DNA of 64,000 nucleotides from Pedobacter frigiditerrae (lineage in GTDB: Bacteria > Bacteroidota > Bacteroidia > Sphingobacteriales > Sphingobacteriaceae): positions 310,001-374,000 of the forward strand of contig NZ_SJSK01000006.1 of the NCBI RefSeq assembly GCF_004331645.1. Reading direction: 5' to 3'. A program made the translations under genes and the position numbers. This document shows, piece after piece, positions 62,088 to 64,000 of the stretch; the stretch's first letter is position 1; each line of letters begins with the position of its first letter. The notes below the pieces were generated by a model. The model was not told the DNA's origin, ran no database searches, and worked only from the letters and a program-made list of their open reading frames with translations.

Positions 62088-62848
62088 TCACGCCATTCTT
62101 GGCCAGTTAGGTTAATAAATACATCTTCTAAGTTGGCTTTTTTAACTTCTTTTTTACGCTCAAAGCCACTGGCCACTAAATCGTCAATTAATTTATCTGG
62201 TGTGTCTAGGGCGATAATCTGTCCACGTTCTACAAATGCAACACGGTCACAAAGTTGCTCTGCCTCATCCATATAGTGAGTAGTAATTACAACGGTTGTT
62301 CCAGCCCTACGAATTTCAATAATCAAATCCCATAGGTTTCTACGAGCTTGTGGGTCTAGGCCGGTAGTGGGCTCATCTAAAAAGATAATTTTTGGCGAAT
62401 TAATTAAAGTAGTTGCAATAGAAAAGCGTTGTTTTTGTCCGCCAGATAAAGCTTTGTATTTTGCTTTAGCCTTGTCTTGTAGATTTACCTTCTCCAACAT
62501 TTCCATTGGTTTAACGCTAACGCCATATAAGCCAGAAAACAATTCAAGTAGCTCTACTAAGTTTAGGTTTGGGTAATAACCTGCTGCTTGCAACTGTACG
62601 CCAATAATACGTTTGATGGCATTGGCATCAGTATCAACCGAAAAACCATCAACAATAACTTCACCAGCTGTTTTTTGGCGTAAGGTTTCTATAATTTCTA
62701 GGGTAGTAGTTTTACCAGCGCCATTTGGACCAAGCAAACCAAAAATTTCATTTTCATAAACTTCGAAGCTTAAGCCTTGTACTGCCTTAAAGTCATCATA
62801 GTTTTTTACCAGGTCTTTCACACTGATAATGACATTCTTCTTTTCCAT
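62084..62848 (-). CDS. ABC transporter ATP-binding protein (ABC-2 partner)
   Basis: The 254-residue ATPase drives the ABC-2 permease encoded next to it. Walker A is GLLGPNGAGKTTTLEI (about 34-49), the signature is YKALSGGQKQRFSIAT (near 135), Walker B is IIFLDEPTTGLDP and the H-loop is VVITTHYMDEAEQL. This CcmA/DrrA-like type belongs to drug or lipid exporters. The start MEKKNVIISVKDLVKNYDDF is typical. Its TGA stop is the first three bases of a repeat element. Confidence 0.95.
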   Translation of the reverse strand: MEKKNVIISVKDLVKNYDDFKAVQGLSFEVYENEIFGLLGPNGAGKTTTLEIIETLRQKTAGEVIVDGFSVDTDANAIKRIIGVQLQAAGYYPNLNLVELLELFSGLYGVSVKPMEMLEKVNLQDKAKAKYKALSGGQKQRFSIATTLINSPKIIFLDEPTTGLDPQARRNLWDLIIEIRRAGTTVVITTHYMDEAEQLCDRVAFVERGQIIALDTPDKLIDDLVASGFERKKEVKKANLEDVFINLTGQEWRE

Positions 62849-63099
62849 TGTTTAGTTTTGTTTTGAGAGCGAAAGGCTAAAGATAACAACATAGCCCTTC
62901 CGTTTCTATAAATCTAAAGTAATAAGGTTTAGATGAATAGAAAATGAATTTTATCTGACTGGCAGTAAAATGTCGATAAAATGATGATTTATCAAGATGA
63001 ATGGTAAACTGTCTGGAGCAGGATTTACAGGATTAACCGATTTTTAAGATAATAGTTTATTAAAATTTAGCTGAACTAAATACAATTAAACCAATCTGT
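62849..63099. other. 251-bp intergenic sequence before the CCCTAAA array
   Basis: It contains a GAGAGCGAAAGGCTAAAG motif near the start of the ATPase gene (62867-62885) and GGATTTACAGGATTAACCGA (63022-63041), a filler type known from other genomes. No gene is seen. Confidence 0.45.
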
Positions 63100-63141
63100 C
63101 CCTAAACCCTAAACCCTAAACCCTAAACCCTAAACCCTAAA
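63100..63141. repeat. Six perfect CCCTAAA units (TTTAGGG array)
   Basis: Six uninterrupted 7-bp units from 63100 to 63141, followed by CCTA, in which the complement of the carA stop codon TAG lies. The motif equals the plant telomere repeat but is flanked by ordinary bacterial genes. Confidence 0.95.
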
Positions 63142-63142
63142 C

Positions 63143-64000
63143 CTACCAGGCTAACTCACCTTTAATCAAGTCAACAAAATCATCAAATAAGTAACGAGAA
63201 TCATGTGGGCCTGGAGACGACTCTGGGTGATATTGCACCGAGAATGCTTTTTTACCTTTTACACGAATTCCTTCAATCGAATCATCGTTTAAATTAACGT
63301 GAGTGATTTCTACTTTTTCAGATTTTCTAACCTCATCAGGTATTACGCCAAAACCATGGTTCTGAGAAGTAACCTCGCAGTGGTTTTTGATAATATTTTT
63401 AACAGGGTGATTTAATCCCCTATGACCGTTAAACATTTTCATGGTGCCAATGCCATTTGCTTCAGCCAATAATTGGTGACCTAAACAAATTCCGAATAAA
63501 GGTTTGTCGGCTTCTAAAATAGATTTAACTGTATCAATAGCATAAGCCATTGCAGATGGATCACCCGGGCCATTTGAAATGAAATAACCATTTGCTCCCC
63601 ATTCGTTCATTTCTGTGAAAGTGGTTTTAGCAGGATAAACTTTTACATAAACATCTCTGTCATCAAAGTTGCGTAGGATGTTGGTTTTGATGCCTAAATC
63701 TAAAGCAGCAATTTTATAACTAGCATCCGGATTACCGTAATAATATGGCTCAGTAGTAGAAACGTGAGATGAAAGCTCTAAACCATCCATGTCAGGCACT
63801 TCAGCCAATTTCTTTTTTAATTCTTGTAAATCAGTAATTTCAGATGAGATAATTGCATTCATCGCTCCTTTATTTCTAATGTGGCGCACTAAAGCACGAG
63901 TATCAATCTCAGAAATACCTACTATATTTTCATTCTGGAAATTATCTTGTATAGATTCTGAAGCCTCTTTTCTACTGTATAAAATATTGTAGTTTTTACA
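63143..64000 (-). CDS. carA: Carbamoyl-phosphate synthase small subunit (5' part outside window)
   Basis: CarA supplies ammonia from glutamine to CarB, for arginine and pyrimidine synthesis. The frame is open to the window edge with 285 residues visible; a full protein has about 375-390, so roughly 90-100 N-terminal residues are missing. VGISEIDTRALVRHIRNKGA is the end of the N-terminal domain. The class I amidotransferase domain has SNGPGDPSAM, the nucleophile Cys in FGICLGHQLLAEANG, and the His-x-Glu pair in VQYHPESSPGPHDS. An internal ATG at 63889 is not the start. The stop codon TAG is flanked by the TTTAGGG array. Confidence 0.95.
   Translation of the reverse strand, partial: CKNYNILYSRKEASESIQDNFQNENIVGISEIDTRALVRHIRNKGAMNAIISSEITDLQELKKKLAEVPDMDGLELSSHVSTTEPYYYGNPDASYKIAALDLGIKTNILRNFDDRDVYVKVYPAKTTFTEMNEWGANGYFISNGPGDPSAMAYAIDTVKSILEADKPLFGICLGHQLLAEANGIGTMKMFNGHRGLNHPVKNIIKNHCEVTSQNHGFGVIPDEVRKSEKVEITHVNLNDDSIEGIRVKGKKAFSVQYHPESSPGPHDSRYLFDDFVDLIKGELAW

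Noticed and set aside
63100..63141. Eukaryotic (plant telomere) contamination
   Set aside because: Both flanks are ordinary bacterial genes in one continuous context, with carA directly adjoining.

Overview
This is an AT-rich stretch of a Bacteroidota chromosome. It most likely comes from the Sphingobacteriaceae (Pedobacter or a close relative). The evidence is a huge PKD-repeat protein with a type IX secretion (CHU_C) C-terminal domain, Bacteroidota-specific families (DUF5606, DUF4293, the so-called 'asparagine synthetase B' secreted protein), a TTG...TAnnTTTG promoter before sucD, almost no Shine-Dalgarno sites, and gap-filling palindromes of kinds I recall from this phylum. No tRNA, rRNA, CRISPR array, prophage or complete insertion sequence was seen. 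Gene content is mostly housekeeping, and about sixty genes are supported. Two are cut by the window: the secreted protein at the left edge and carA at the right edge.

Layout. 1-8.5 kb: secreted protein (partial), cyclophilin, DUF5606, a 46-aa membrane protein, rlmH, the 1014-aa adhesin-like protein, a GH1 beta-glucosidase, a lipoprotein and a DUF2007 protein. 8.5-16.5 kb: esterase, AraC regulator, and two unrelated aconitases side by side. 16.5-17.7 kb: a long non-coding gap with an 11-bp repeat array. 17.7-25.2 kb: NodB deacetylase, TolC + HlyD efflux pair, gpsA, a small secreted protein, and a DEAD-box helicase with an Arg/Gly tail. 25.3-32.5 kb: mostly small or poorly known genes on the minus strand, among them an RluA-type N-terminal domain with no catalytic domain, and a YfcC transporter. 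32.7-38.2 kb: truA, ABC exporter, S51 peptidase and dctA. 38.5-46.6 kb: cupin, sucD, msrB, rlpA and nrdB-nrdA. 47.2-52.5 kb: SPFH/flotillin-like protein, the putrescine pair aguB-aguA, and fabG. 52.6-64 kb: L,D-transpeptidase, VWA-type membrane protein, TRIC channel, FtsB-like protein, enolase, aquaporin, FMN reductase, an ABC-2 transporter pair and carA.

Metabolically the window supplies TCA-cycle steps (acn, acnB, sucD, plus C4-dicarboxylate uptake by dctA), deoxynucleotide synthesis (nrdAB), agmatine-to-putrescine conversion (aguA, aguB), and envelope functions (RlpA, L,D-transpeptidase, NodB, FtsB-like, TolC/HlyD).

The most interesting signal is not a gene. Several families of short palindromic or low-complexity repeats fill the gaps and start at, or within a few bases of, stop codons. 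A roughly 30-bp element of the form TAACCCCTAAATCCCCT-GAAGGGGACTTT has six copies. It supplies the stop codon of nrdA, eno and the ABC ATPase gene, encodes the last residues and stop of aguA, abuts the start codon of fabG, and encodes about eleven N-terminal residues of the ABC permease. Two pairs of copies are inverted, each spanning close to 120 bp. Other families behave similarly: a palindrome over the cyclophilin stop codon, a GTCCGAAAG repeat just after the acn and aguB stops, a TAGTTAGTAT repeat at the truA stop, and six perfect CCCTAAA units next to the carA stop. A larger composite palindrome around a TGTCATCCTGAGC-type core occurs four times. These look like REP/BIME- or MITE-like elements with a strong preference for gene ends.
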